Assembly: GCF_000160455.2 (NCBI RefSeq)
Contig: NZ_ACJX03000001.1
Coordinates: forward strand, 1,808,001-1,872,000
Direction: 5' to 3'
Origin: Acetomicrobium hydrogeniformans ATCC BAA-1850
GTDB lineage: Bacteria; Synergistota; Synergistia; Synergistales; Acetomicrobiaceae
Length of the DNA stretch: 64,000 nt
Shown piece after piece: positions 15,651-24,426 of this stretch. Position 1 is the stretch's first letter. Each line of letters begins with the position of its first letter. The notes under the pieces were generated by a model, which did not search any database, had not been told where the DNA came from, and worked only from the letters and a program-made list of their open reading frames with translations. A program made the position numbers and the translations under genes.

Positions 15651-17736
15651 ATAGTTTAATGTTTCCTGTGGCTACAGGTTGGCTCTTTATAATGCGCACG
15701 CAACCCATCTCTCCGATTTTCACATCTCTTTCCTCGATTATCTCGATTCTTTCGTTGGAGCTTAAATTTGTGAATATTATTGGAGATATCGTAGAGGTTG
15801 CATTTTTAGAGATGTACTCCAGATCCGCCTTAAGGAGAACCTGTCCCCGTTTGACGACGTCTCCCTGTTTTACAAATGCCTCAAAACCTTCTCCGTTTAG
15901 TTTTACTGTATCGATGCCTACGTGAATAAGCATCTCTAGTCCGTTGTCTGCAACTATTCCTATGGCATGTTTGGTGGGAAAGAAAACAGCTACTTTTCCG
16001 TCTGTCGGAGATACGACGGTGCCGTCCTTTGGCAATATGGCGAAACCGTCACCCAAGATTTTCTCTGAGAATGTCTTATCTGGTACTTCGGAGATAGGTA
16101 TCAGTTTTCCGGACATGGGCATTGCGATTACCATATCTTTGCCCGAAATGCTTCTTTCTTCTCCAAGTTGTTCGTCTTCCGAAGGAGACATATCGGATCT
16201 TTCTCCCTTTAGGATGTCTGCGATTTGTTCTTTTATCTTCTCCGACTTGGTCCCAAATATAATCTGAAGGTTTTTGTCTACCTGCATAATTCCCGAAGCT
16301 CCCAAGGCTCGCAACCTTTCTTTGTTTACCTTGGAAACATCTTTGACTGAAACGCGCAAGCGGGTAATGCAGGCATCGAGTTTAGCCAAGTTTTTCCGAC
16401 CGCCTAGGGCCTCAAGGACGTCGTAGGGCAAAGTTTCTGACGTTTTTGGAGTTGAAATGGGGATAGAGGCCCCGTTAAGTTTGGCCTCGGACTTTTCTCG
16501 TCCGGGAGTCGGCAGATCAAATTTTTTGATGGCAAAGGAAAAAACAGAATAATAGAGGAGCGCGTAAAGAGCGCCAACAGCAATAACAAGCCACCAGGGC
16601 TCACGGCCGGGAACCACTCCAAATAAGAAAAAGTCGATGGCTCCGCCGGAAAAAGTATAGCCTATGTTGATATCTAGAAAATAGAGTGCCACAAAGGCTA
16701 TGCCGTCTAAAATTGCGTGGAATAAAAAGAGCAAAGGAGACAGAAATAGGAAGGAAAATTCTATGGGTTCCGTAATTCCCGTCAAGAAAGACGTGAGCGC
16801 CGCGGAAGCCATTAAGCTGCCTACCCATTTCTTGTTCTCCGGTTTTGCCAATCTGTACATGGCTAAGGCCGCTGCCGGAAGACCGAACATCATTACGGGA
16901 AACTCGCCGGCCATGAAATGCCCCGCCGTTAAATTTGCTCCATCTTGCAACTGGGCAAAGAAAATATTCATGTCTCCACGCACTATATTTCCTGCCGCGG
17001 TTGTGTATTGACCGAACTCAAACCAGAATGGAGCATGCCAGATGTGGTGAAGGCCGAAAGGTATTAACAAACGTTTTACAAACCCGAAGAAGAACACTGC
17101 AATAGGGTAGGCTGACCCCATTAAATACTGCGATGTGGCGTTGATTCCCGCTTGTACGTGAGGCCATAGAAAAAACATTAAGATGCCAAGGAAAAAGGAG
17201 CTGAAAGCGGTGACAATAGGAACAAAACGTTTGCCGGCGAAAAAGCCCAAAAAGGGCGGCAACTCGATAGTGTAATACCTGTTATAACACCATGCTGCCA
17301 AAGCCCCGACGACGATACCTCCGAATACCCCAGTCTGCAGGGTGGGAATGCCCAAAACCAGGGCATAGGCCGGATTTGTCTGCGATATGACGCTATCTAA
17401 CGATATCCCACCCATCACGCTCATAGTGACGTTCATTACCAGGTAGCCTACTGATGCTGCGAGAGCAGCAGCCCCTGCTCCGCCAGATAATCCTACGGCG
17501 ACTCCCAAAGCAAAAATTAAAGCCAGGTTTTCAAAAATTATTCCTCCCGCAGATTGCATCATCGATGCCAAGCCGACAAAAGCGCCGTTCTGCAAAAAGG
17601 GCAAAAGAGCTACGACGTTTGGGCTTTTCATGCTGGTACCTATGGCAAGCAGCAATCCGGCCGCCGGTAAAATAGCCACCGGCAACATCAACGATTGACC
17701 TATCCTTTGCAATTGTCCAAATGATTTTTTGAACAC
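15649..17736 (-). CDS. ptsG: PTS system glucose-type transporter, fused EIICBA
   Basis: 695 residues in the order IIC-IIB-IIA. The IIC membrane domain (residues 1 to about 400) begins FGQLQRIGQSLMLPVAILPAAG and has GITEPIEFSFLF. IIB carries the phosphocysteine (LDACITRLRV, near residue 450). IIA carries the active histidine (LEMLIHVGIDTVKLNG). It imports and phosphorylates a hexose, probably glucose or N-acetylglucosamine. Start is GTG 17736 behind AGGAGG. HPr and enzyme I are not in the window. Controlled by the RAT/terminator upstream. Confidence 0.92.
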   Translation of the reverse strand: MFKKSFGQLQRIGQSLMLPVAILPAAGLLLAIGTSMKSPNVVALLPFLQNGAFVGLASMMQSAGGIIFENLALIFALGVAVGLSGGAGAAALAASVGYLVMNVTMSVMGGISLDSVISQTNPAYALVLGIPTLQTGVFGGIVVGALAAWCYNRYYTIELPPFLGFFAGKRFVPIVTAFSSFFLGILMFFLWPHVQAGINATSQYLMGSAYPIAVFFFGFVKRLLIPFGLHHIWHAPFWFEFGQYTTAAGNIVRGDMNIFFAQLQDGANLTAGHFMAGEFPVMMFGLPAAALAMYRLAKPENKKWVGSLMASAALTSFLTGITEPIEFSFLFLSPLLFLFHAILDGIAFVALYFLDINIGYTFSGGAIDFFLFGVVPGREPWWLVIAVGALYALLYYSVFSFAIKKFDLPTPGREKSEAKLNGASIPISTPKTSETLPYDVLEALGGRKNLAKLDACITRLRVSVKDVSKVNKERLRALGASGIMQVDKNLQIIFGTKSEKIKEQIADILKGERSDMSPSEDEQLGEERSISGKDMVIAMPMSGKLIPISEVPDKTFSEKILGDGFAILPKDGTVVSPTDGKVAVFFPTKHAIGIVADNGLEMLIHVGIDTVKLNGEGFEAFVKQGDVVKRGQVLLKADLEYISKNATSTISPIIFTNLSSNERIEIIEERDVKIGEMGCVRIIKSQPVATGNIKL

Positions 17737-17770
17737 CTACCACAACCTCCTGTCCTATGGATTCGAGCAT

Positions 17771-17832
17771 TAAAAAAGGCATGAGCAAAAGAGATACGGC
17801 ACTAATTTACCGTACACTCCTTTGCTCATGCC
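17771..17832 (-). terminator. attenuator terminator ahead of ptsG
   Basis: On the reverse strand, GGCATGAGCAAAGGAG (17832-17817) pairs with CTCTTTTGCTCATGCC (17793-17778) over 16 bases, followed by a T-run (17777-17772). An inner ACGG/CCGT pair extends it. Its first bases are the 3' half of the antiterminator RNA, so the two folds exclude each other. Confidence 0.88.
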
Positions 17833-17853
17833 TGTGCTTACACAGTAACACGC
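17824..17853 (-). promoter_or_regulatory. RAT: ribonucleic antiterminator target for the BglG-type protein
   Basis: Reverse-strand sequence with GTTACTG (17849-17843) and CAGGCA (17834-17829), the conserved blocks of RAT elements bound by BglG/LicT/SacT proteins, in the usual 29-30 base frame. CTG pairs with CAG and TG with CA around an eight-base loop, and outer GC bases close the stem. Overlaps the terminator stem by nine bases. A possible -10 (TATACT, 17865-17860) would place the transcript start at the RAT itself; its -35 is weak. Confidence 0.78.
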
Positions 17854-17939
17854 AAGAAGAGTATATTAGCTATCTATTGTTTATGCTGTAACTTATTACG
17901 AAACAATGAAAATTACGGCTGCAATGAAACTAACGCGCT

Positions 17940-18803
17940 TTAACACACTTCAGCGGTTCCAGCCCGAGCTATATTATACAATCTCTGTAAATGCAATGTC
18001 AAATACACTGATTCCGCCTCTGGAATTTTTTTCTTTAGTTGCTTCTGCATATATTTTATCATTTTCCAGGCAATGGAATAACAAAGCGCACATTCTTTTT
18101 GCAAAACATCTTTTAAGAACTCCGCATTATCCACATATTTTCCCGATTCTATTCGATCGAGAGAAAAATGAAGATGTCTGATGAAGCGCGAATAATTTAT
18201 ATCACTTCTATCTAAAGTTACTTTTAGCGAGTTCTCTGCAATAGCAATCAATTGGGAGACGATTTGCGTTCTTTTCGTTAGATTCGCTATGCTTGCCTTT
18301 GAAATGGCGCTATGGATGTGCAACGTTATAAACCCCACCTCATCTTCGGGAATGTTTACACTGAGTTCTTTCTCAAGCCATTCCGTCAATTCCTCAGCAA
18401 CAGCGTATTCTCGCGGATATGCCAGCTCAATTTCGAATCTGAAAGGATTTTTTATCTCCACACCGTTTTTCAAGCGTTTTAAGGCAAAATGTAAATGATC
18501 GGTAAGGCTGGTATGAATGTGTTCATTTAATGAAGTGCCAAGCTTGTCTTCAATGAAAGATATAGCATCGTTCATGATGCCGATAAAATTTTCATCAATT
18601 TCTTTTAGCATTTGAAGGTATTGCTCCTGTTCCTCAGGGTTTTTAAGGACAAACAGCTTTTCGGCATCAGCGTTAGATATGCTTTCGCCTGCCTTTTTGT
18701 TGAAACCTATACCCTTTCCCAGGAGTATAACCTCTTCATATGTGGGGTGTTCTGCGATAAGGGCATTATTATTTAACACTTTTTTAATTTTGAGCATACC
18801 CAT
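17940..18803 (-). CDS. glcT: BglG/LicT/GlcT-family transcription antiterminator
   Basis: About 287 residues: N-terminal RNA-binding CAT domain (KIKKVLNNNALIAEH), then two PRD domains with the phosphorylated histidines in context (HIHTSLTDHLHFAL, ITLHIHSAI, RFIRHLHFSLDRI, YLTLHLQRL). PTS phosphorylation of these controls dimerisation and RNA binding. It stands upstream of ptsG in the same direction and should bind the RAT between them. Several starts are possible (ATG at 18818, 18812, 18803, 18797); no strong ribosome site decides. The glcT name is by context; LicT-like is equally good by sequence. Confidence 0.9.
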   Translation of the reverse strand: MGMLKIKKVLNNNALIAEHPTYEEVILLGKGIGFNKKAGESISNADAEKLFVLKNPEEQEQYLQMLKEIDENFIGIMNDAISFIEDKLGTSLNEHIHTSLTDHLHFALKRLKNGVEIKNPFRFEIELAYPREYAVAEELTEWLEKELSVNIPEDEVGFITLHIHSAISKASIANLTKRTQIVSQLIAIAENSLKVTLDRSDINYSRFIRHLHFSLDRIESGKYVDNAEFLKDVLQKECALCYSIAWKMIKYMQKQLKKKIPEAESVYLTLHLQRLYNIARAGTAEVC

Positions 18804-18818
18804 CACACCCATCTGCAT

Positions 18819-19143
18819 TTATTATATTTAGCTAAAGCGACATTCATATTCTATAACGCAATAAAAAACTTGACAGATAATTTTAAACAATTTCTTAATT
18901 TATTCTATCCCACTAGGGGGAACAGAGCAAGCATGATAAAAAACAATAATGATGCGGTATAGTAGGTGAAACGTCAATATACTAAATGACCTTTGTATGC
19001 TCTTTGATATCATTGGACATATCTAATATAATTTCGAACATAAGTACTTATTTTTATCGGAGTGGCTAAAATGCATACGAAGAGCTTATAATAAGCCTTA
19101 AATTGGGTGGACAATTTTCGACACAAAGATCGGAGGTAGTACA
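18819..19143. other. intergenic region between divergent glcT and ispE
   Basis: AT-rich, divergently flanked, so it should hold promoters for both sides. TTGACA occurs at 18870-18875 but has no good -10 at 16-18 bases. GGAGGTAG (19133-19140) is the ribosome site of ispE. No gene or structured RNA seen. Confidence 0.4.
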
Positions 19144-20013
19144 TTGATCTATATACCGAGCTATATAAAAATTAACCTTAGTTTAAGAGTGTTTGTCCCC
19201 AGAGATGATGGCTATCATGAAATCTCTACGTTATTCCATAAGCTTGGGCCAATCGAATGGTTGGCTATTAGAAGGTTAAATGGAACAAATCGGGATGATA
19301 TTGTAAATTCCTATAATATTGGAATATCCGGGACGAATATTATTTCAAGGGCAATCGAATTTTTGAGGTCTAAATCTGTAAGGTTGCCTCCAATAGAATG
19401 CAACATCTGGAAAGTTTTACCCGTTGGAAGCGGCATAGGTGCCGGAAGCGGGAACGGAGCTGCCATATTAGAATGGGCTTCGACAATTTACGATTTATTT
19501 CTAGATCCTGCAGAACTTGCTGCACTTGGTGCCGATATCCCCTTCTTTCTTTCGAAGACGAAGACGGCATTGGCTACTGGCGTTGGGGAAAGGTTGAAAC
19601 TTTTGGACCCCCTCACAGGGATATATGCATTGCTTGCCATACCAAATATAAAAATTTCCACTGCTGAAGCATATAGAGAGCTCGATGAAAGCAGGAAAAG
19701 GGGCGAAGCCGAGATAGTGCCCGTCTCATTTGCAATATACGAAGCTTTAAACCTCTATGCTGACCTTGAAAAGAGAAGAAGGATCGGGTTTTTGCCAAAT
19801 GACTTCGTAACGGTTTTGAGAAAAAAAAGCGACTTTTACGACGGATTTTTCGATCTATGCAATTCAACTTTCAATAATAGCCTGGCTTGGGGTTTAAGCG
19901 GGAGCGGTTCATCCGTTTTTTGTCTTTTCACAGACAAGCACGAGGCTATCAAAGCGCAGGAATTGGTAAGCTCAAAGCTCGAATGTGATTGTAAAACCTT
20001 TGTGCTGGAGTGA
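19144..20013 (+). CDS. ispE: 4-diphosphocytidyl-2-C-methyl-D-erythritol kinase
   Basis: 289 residues, TTG start behind GGAGGTAG. Kinase of the MEP isoprenoid pathway (GHMP family). Motifs: KINLSLRVFVPRDDGYHEI at the N-terminus, the phosphate loop PVGSGIGAGSGNGAA (canonical form has SSDAA), and LSGSGSSVF near the end. The loop departs from the consensus but the overall pattern is clear. Six bases before purR, as in Firmicutes. Confidence 0.9.
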   Translation: MIYIPSYIKINLSLRVFVPRDDGYHEISTLFHKLGPIEWLAIRRLNGTNRDDIVNSYNIGISGTNIISRAIEFLRSKSVRLPPIECNIWKVLPVGSGIGAGSGNGAAILEWASTIYDLFLDPAELAALGADIPFFLSKTKTALATGVGERLKLLDPLTGIYALLAIPNIKISTAEAYRELDESRKRGEAEIVPVSFAIYEALNLYADLEKRRRIGFLPNDFVTVLRKKSDFYDGFFDLCNSTFNNSLAWGLSGSGSSVFCLFTDKHEAIKAQELVSSKLECDCKTFVLE

Positions 20014-20019
20014 TCTGAC

Positions 20020-20811
20020 ATGAAAATTTCCAGGCCGGAACGCATTGCAAGGATCGTTTGGAGGTTGGCAAAACATCCGTCTCAATCCTTTTCTCTAAGC
20101 GATATTGCTAAAGAATTTGAGGTATCAAAGACCGTGTTAAGCGATGATGTTGAGATCATCTCAAATGCAATGAACGATGAAGGATGCAGCAGAATTATCA
20201 TCGATAGAGGGAGAGGAGGAGGGGCATATTTAATCCCCTCCTTCAACGAAAGGGACAAAGTAAAATTCCTCGAAGAGATTGCTTTAGAACTTTCCAGAGA
20301 AGAGAGATTTCTGCCTGGAGGATTAATATACTATAGTGATATCATATTTAATCCCTATTATGCACAGTGGTTAGGTTGGGCCTTGGCTTCCATGTTCGTC
20401 GATTCAGGTGCCGATGTAGTGATGACTTCTGAGGTCAAGGGCATACCCATAGCTTTATTCGTTGCCCAAGCTTTAGGTCTTCCCCTGGCTGTTTGTCGAT
20501 TCAGAAACAGACCAAGCGATGGTCCGGCTGTGGCGCTTCACTTTCCTTCAGGTACAGGTGATGTTCGTACCATGTACATGGGCACTCGCAATTTAAAGAA
20601 AGGTTCCAAAGTTTTGGTCATCGACGATTTCATGCGTGGAGGCAGCACGATAGCGGGCATGATTATGATGACAAGAGAGTTCGATGCCGCTGTGGTGGGA
20701 AAAGGGATATTTATTGTGTCGGCTTTGCCTGAAAATAAAGCAATAACAGAATATAAGGCGCTATTAGTCCTGGAAAAAAATTTGGGGAAACCGTTAGTGA
20801 GAGTTTTGTGA
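20020..20811 (+). CDS. purR: PurR-type regulator with phosphoribosyltransferase domain
   Basis: 263 residues. N-terminal winged helix (RPERIARIVWRLAKHPSQSFSL region), then a type I PRT domain with the PRPP-binding loop VLVIDDFMRGGSTIAGM. In Bacillus this protein represses purine genes and responds to PRPP (and ppGpp). The order ispE-purR is conserved. No purine operon is present here. Confidence 0.92.
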   Translation: MKISRPERIARIVWRLAKHPSQSFSLSDIAKEFEVSKTVLSDDVEIISNAMNDEGCSRIIIDRGRGGGAYLIPSFNERDKVKFLEEIALELSREERFLPGGLIYYSDIIFNPYYAQWLGWALASMFVDSGADVVMTSEVKGIPIALFVAQALGLPLAVCRFRNRPSDGPAVALHFPSGTGDVRTMYMGTRNLKKGSKVLVIDDFMRGGSTIAGMIMMTREFDAAVVGKGIFIVSALPENKAITEYKALLVLEKNLGKPLVRVL

Positions 20812-20873
20812 TCGAAAATATTTGATTAGAACGAAAATACTGCTATAGTATGTGCCAAAGGGGGTGGAATTAC

Positions 20874-21056
20874 ATGAAGGTGGAACTGGATCAGGAACTC
20901 TGTATTGGATGCGGTGTTTGTTCCCAGGTGTGTCCGGAGGTCTTCGAGCTGGACGAAGAACTAGGCAAAGCCAAGGTGGTGAAGCCCAGCGGTGCTGAAT
21001 GTGCCATGGAAGCAGCAGAAAGCTGTCCTGTCAGCTGCATAACCGTTGAAAAGTAG
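20874..21056 (+). CDS. small [4Fe-4S] ferredoxin
   Basis: 60 residues. One cluster motif (CIGCGVCSQVCPEVF) and the distant fourth ligand (ESCPVSC); the remaining cysteines may form a disulfide as in Thermotoga-type monocluster ferredoxins. Acidic, cytoplasmic electron carrier. Start ATG 20874 behind GGGGGTGG. Confidence 0.92.
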   Translation: MKVELDQELCIGCGVCSQVCPEVFELDEELGKAKVVKPSGAECAMEAAESCPVSCITVEK

Positions 21057-21087
21057 GTAAATTTCGATAAAAAATACGACCTACTAC

Positions 21088-21116
21088 TTGCCCTAAACGA
21101 AACTCGTAGTTATAAT
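21088..21116 (+). promoter_or_regulatory. promoter of tRNA-Met
   Basis: TTGCCC (21088-21093), 17-base spacer, perfect TATAAT (21111-21116), 20 bases before the tRNA. Confidence 0.75.
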
Positions 21117-21135
21117 CATAAATGCTTAAGGGTTT

Positions 21136-21212
21136 GGGCCCATAGCTCAACAGGTCAGAGCCACCGGCTCATAACCGGAAGGTTCCTGGTTCGAGTCCAG
21201 GTGGGCCCACCA
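21136..21212 (+). tRNA. tRNA-Met (anticodon CAT)
   Basis: Cloverleaf by hand: acceptor GGGCCCA/TGGGCCC, discriminator A, CCA encoded. Anticodon loop CTCATAA in a CCGG/CCGG stem. A normal G1-C72 pair excludes the initiator. Elongator Met is likely; the lysidine-modified tRNA-Ile (CAT) is the alternative. Confidence 0.92.
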
Positions 21213-21221
21213 AAAGCCAAC

Positions 21222-21247
21222 AAAAGCCACCGAAAAGGTGGCTTTTT
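21222..21247 (+). terminator. terminator after tRNA-Met
   Basis: Stem AAAAGCCACC/GGTGGCTTTT with a five-base loop and T-run. Confidence 0.85.
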
Positions 21248-21284
21248 CTGTTAATTACAACCACTTATGCAAGGAGATGTTTTT

Positions 21285-22079
21285 ATGCCCTATGTCGTTG
21301 AGGACATTTTGGCAGCCATAGACGAGATAGCTCCTTTCAATGTGCAGGAAGAGTGGGATAACTCGGGATTAGTAATAGGTGATCTGTCTTGCAAGGTCGA
21401 TGGCCTGGCACTTGCTTTGGATTTGACGCACGAGGTCATAGATAAAGCTCGCGATTTGGGCGTCAATGTAATTGTTACCCACCATCCCCCCATCATTTCT
21501 CCAATGAAGAAGTGGGATGTTTCAAACTACAGCGCCTCTCTATTTTACAAATCTGCACATTATGGAATGAATGTAATTTCAGCTCATACAAATCTCGATA
21601 TGTCATATAATGGCATAAATGTTACACTAACTGAATCCCTTAAAATTCATGACTATAAGCCATTGATCTATTTCCAAGAAAACGCCTTTGGACTGGGGGC
21701 ATGGGGACATTTTGAAGCCGAAGTTTCAAAAGATGAATTGGCAGAGCTGATGTCCAGGGCTTGGAATGTTTCCTGGATAGCCTTTTACGGGCAAGGGGAA
21801 AGGTTTAAAAAAGTCGCCCTCTGTGGCGGATCGGGCGGCGAATTTTGGGTGAATGCTTTTAATGTAGGAGCTGATATTTATATAACTGCTGATATGAAGT
21901 ACCATCAAATAGCCGAGGCCCAGAGATATTTAACCCTGGCAATCGTCGATCACGGACAGATGGAGCGAGGCGGATTGTCAAAGTTTATGGAGAAATTAAA
22001 GCAACTTCCGGAAATAAGGGTATATGATCTGACGGAGATTAAAGCTTACGATGACCCAAAGATTATCTATATAGAATAA
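21285..22079 (+). CDS. Nif3-like dinuclear metal centre protein (YqfO family)
   Basis: 264 residues. Metal-ligand motifs VTHHPPI and SAHTNLDM in the first half and DHGQMERGG near the end are those of the Nif3/YbgI family, a hexameric toroid with two metal ions. The cellular role (sometimes named GTP cyclohydrolase I type 2 homologue) is unsettled. ATG 21285 has AAGGAG nine bases upstream; the ATG at 21267 precedes that site. Confidence 0.88.
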   Translation: MPYVVEDILAAIDEIAPFNVQEEWDNSGLVIGDLSCKVDGLALALDLTHEVIDKARDLGVNVIVTHHPPIISPMKKWDVSNYSASLFYKSAHYGMNVISAHTNLDMSYNGINVTLTESLKIHDYKPLIYFQENAFGLGAWGHFEAEVSKDELAELMSRAWNVSWIAFYGQGERFKKVALCGGSGGEFWVNAFNVGADIYITADMKYHQIAEAQRYLTLAIVDHGQMERGGLSKFMEKLKQLPEIRVYDLTEIKAYDDPKIIYIE

Positions 22080-22154
22080 AATACAGGCGATGTCTTTGTA
22101 ATATATATATAAAATTGGCATGAGAATTATATTGATAATGGGGTGATACATACA

Positions 22155-23144
22155 ATGAAAGAATGCGTGTTCAGCGGCATGCGTCCGACCGGAAAATTGC
22201 ATCTTGGCCATCTAGCGGGAGCCCTGTCCAATTGGTTGAAGCTTCAGGACGAATTTGAGTGCTATTACTGTATCGTCGATTGGCATGCCTTGATGTCGGA
22301 ATACATGAACAGCTCAAAAATTAAAGATTATTGCCGGGAAATTCTCCTGGATTGGCTTGCCGTCGGCTTAGATCCCGAAAAGGCGGTGATCTTTCAACAG
22401 TCCCATGTCAGTGGCCATGCCGAGCTTCATCTTGCTCTATCGATGATCGCTCCCCTTGGAAGGCTTGAGAGAAACCCCATATATAAAGAACAACTCGAAA
22501 ACATTGCCGACAAAGACCTTCAAACCTATGGATTTCTTGGGTATCCGGTGTTAATGGCGGCCGATATATTGTTATACAAAGCAACAAAAGTCCCTGTGGG
22601 CGAAGATCAATCAATACATCTAGAAATTGCCAAAGAGTTAGCGCGAAAATTCAATAGTACTTTTAAAGAGGTATTCCCAGAGCCGGAGATATTGCTCACC
22701 CCAACGCCCCGAGTCCCAGGCATTGATGGCAGAAAGATGAGCAAGTCTTACAATAATGCCCTTTTCATTTCAGAGGATCTAAACGAGATGTGGGACAAAG
22801 TCAGAACTATGATGACAGACCCCGCTCGGATGAGAAGGTCGGATCCCGGAGAGCCAGAGAAATGCCCTGTATGGCATTTGCACAAAATATTCACCCAGGA
22901 CGAGGAGAAAAAAAGAGAGCTTGCCTATGGATGTCGATCTGCAGGGATTGGCTGCATAGATTGCAAAAAGGTATTGATGGAATGGATCAGGTTCAAACTC
23001 GAACCAATTCAGAAGAGAAGAAAATATTATGAAGAACATGGGCTTGAGATGATGGATATTTTGCGGGAGGGAGCCGAGAGAGCTTCGAATGTGGCAGATA
23101 AGACCATCGAAGAAGTAAAAAGTGCCGTAGGCTTCATCCTGTAG
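22155..23144 (+). CDS. trpS: tryptophanyl-tRNA synthetase
   Basis: 329 residues, class I synthetase. HIGH-type motif GMRPTGKLHLGHLAG at the very start and KMSKS in GRKMSKSYNN. VGEDQSIHLE is the TrpS tRNA/tryptophan region. ATG 22155 follows GGGGTG by nine bases; no T-box is visible in the 75 bases ahead. Confidence 0.95.
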   Translation: MKECVFSGMRPTGKLHLGHLAGALSNWLKLQDEFECYYCIVDWHALMSEYMNSSKIKDYCREILLDWLAVGLDPEKAVIFQQSHVSGHAELHLALSMIAPLGRLERNPIYKEQLENIADKDLQTYGFLGYPVLMAADILLYKATKVPVGEDQSIHLEIAKELARKFNSTFKEVFPEPEILLTPTPRVPGIDGRKMSKSYNNALFISEDLNEMWDKVRTMMTDPARMRRSDPGEPEKCPVWHLHKIFTQDEEKKRELAYGCRSAGIGCIDCKKVLMEWIRFKLEPIQKRRKYYEEHGLEMMDILREGAERASNVADKTIEEVKSAVGFIL

Positions 23145-23177
23145 GAGATAAAGCGATCCCCACAAAAGGAGGACAAA

Positions 23178-23906
23178 GTGGCTGCCGGAGTAGATTATAA
23201 TAATTTTAGCGATACTATAAACAACTTGATTCGTTTACTTGAAAGTAGAGAAGTTGAAGCTTCAAACGTCAGTGTAAGCGAGGTCATAAAAATTTACGCT
23301 GCATATTTGCTTCGTTCGGAAAACTTTTCTTTAAGCGATGTAGCTGATTTTTTGGCACAGGCAGCCGCTTTAGTTTTGTCCAAAGTTCGCGCCATCTTTC
23401 CTCGCCCTGTATTCGAATGCGAGGAGGAAGAGGATGCCACATCGGATGATCAAGATGAACCCAACGAAAAACTTCATCATTTCCAGTTGGCGGCAATTTA
23501 TTTAGAGGTTTTACATTACCGGCGCTCCAAATATTTTACGAGACAGCTAGGAGAAACGAGACCTTTTTATGAAGTCGGTGACCTTTATTTTTTGGCCTCT
23601 CTTTGGTGGGGATTGATTAATAACTTCAATTTTAGGATAAATTCGCCCGAGGAAGACATCATCTCTATATCTATAGAAGAAAATCAAGGGTATTCAATTG
23701 AGGCCAGGATGGAGGACATCAAAAACTCTTTGCTCGAATATAAGGAATTGACGCTGAATGAGTTGCTTAAAGGAGAAAGGGATAAAAGCTTTGTTGTAAG
23801 CACTATCATAGCATTGCTAGAACTTGCCCGTATTGGTATTATTTACTTAAAACAAAGACAGCATTTTGGAGATATACATGTCCGACTCAAGGAATGCAAT
23901 GGATGA
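23178..23906 (+). CDS. scpA: segregation and condensation protein A
   Basis: 242 residues, GTG start behind AAAGGAGGA. Kleisin partner of SMC and ScpB: N-terminal helices (FSDTINNLIRLLESREVEASNVSVSEV), an acidic middle (ECEEEEDATSDDQDE) and a C-terminal winged helix (SFVVSTIIALLELARIGIIYLKQ). Overlaps scpB by 29 bases. The SMC gene is not in the window. Confidence 0.88.
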   Translation: MAAGVDYNNFSDTINNLIRLLESREVEASNVSVSEVIKIYAAYLLRSENFSLSDVADFLAQAAALVLSKVRAIFPRPVFECEEEEDATSDDQDEPNEKLHHFQLAAIYLEVLHYRRSKYFTRQLGETRPFYEVGDLYFLASLWWGLINNFNFRINSPEEDIISISIEENQGYSIEARMEDIKNSLLEYKELTLNELLKGERDKSFVVSTIIALLELARIGIIYLKQRQHFGDIHVRLKECNG

Positions 23907-24426
23907 GCTTGCAAGAAAAGTGGAAGCTATTTTATTTGTATCGTCGGAACCGGTGAAATCTGCAGACATTTCCAATGCACTTGGAGTCGACGTTAAAATT
24001 GTCGAGGAAAGATTTAACAACATCAAAGAACATTACAAATCTCACCACGGTCTTACCCTTATAAATGTGGCCGGGGGATGGCAGATGGCAACGGCCGGCG
24101 ATCTGAAAGATGTGATAGAGGAGTATAACAACTCTTATGGTTATAAGCTTCGTTTGAGCAAAGCCGCAATGGAGACGCTTGCGATAATTGCTTATAAACA
24201 ACCTATCACCAGGACCGAGATAGAAGAAATAAGGGGCGTGAGAAGCGATAAAGTTCTGGAGACCCTATTATCAACGGGATTGATCAAAGTGGCAGGCCGC
24301 AAAAAGGGGACAGGATCTCCCTTGCTATACAGAACAACTCAGGAATTTTTGGAGGCCTTTGGGATCAATTCCCTTAGCGAATTGCCCACTGAAGAGGAAT
24401 TGAAAAATGAAGGAAATTACAGCTGA
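23878..24426 (+). CDS. scpB: segregation and condensation protein B
   Basis: 182 residues. Two winged helices; conserved LARKVEAILFVSSEPV, then AAMETLAIIAYKQPITRTEIEEIRGV, the family signature. ATG 23878 lies eight bases after TTGGAGA; the longer frame would need a TTG inside that site. Overlaps both scpA and the next gene. Confidence 0.93.
   Translation: MSDSRNAMDELARKVEAILFVSSEPVKSADISNALGVDVKIVEERFNNIKEHYKSHHGLTLINVAGGWQMATAGDLKDVIEEYNNSYGYKLRLSKAAMETLAIIAYKQPITRTEIEEIRGVRSDKVLETLLSTGLIKVAGRKKGTGSPLLYRTTQEFLEAFGINSLSELPTEEELKNEGNYS

Noticed and set aside
18870-18906. TTGACA as a promoter for ispE
   Set aside because: No acceptable -10 at 16-18 bases, and it lies about 270 bases from the gene.
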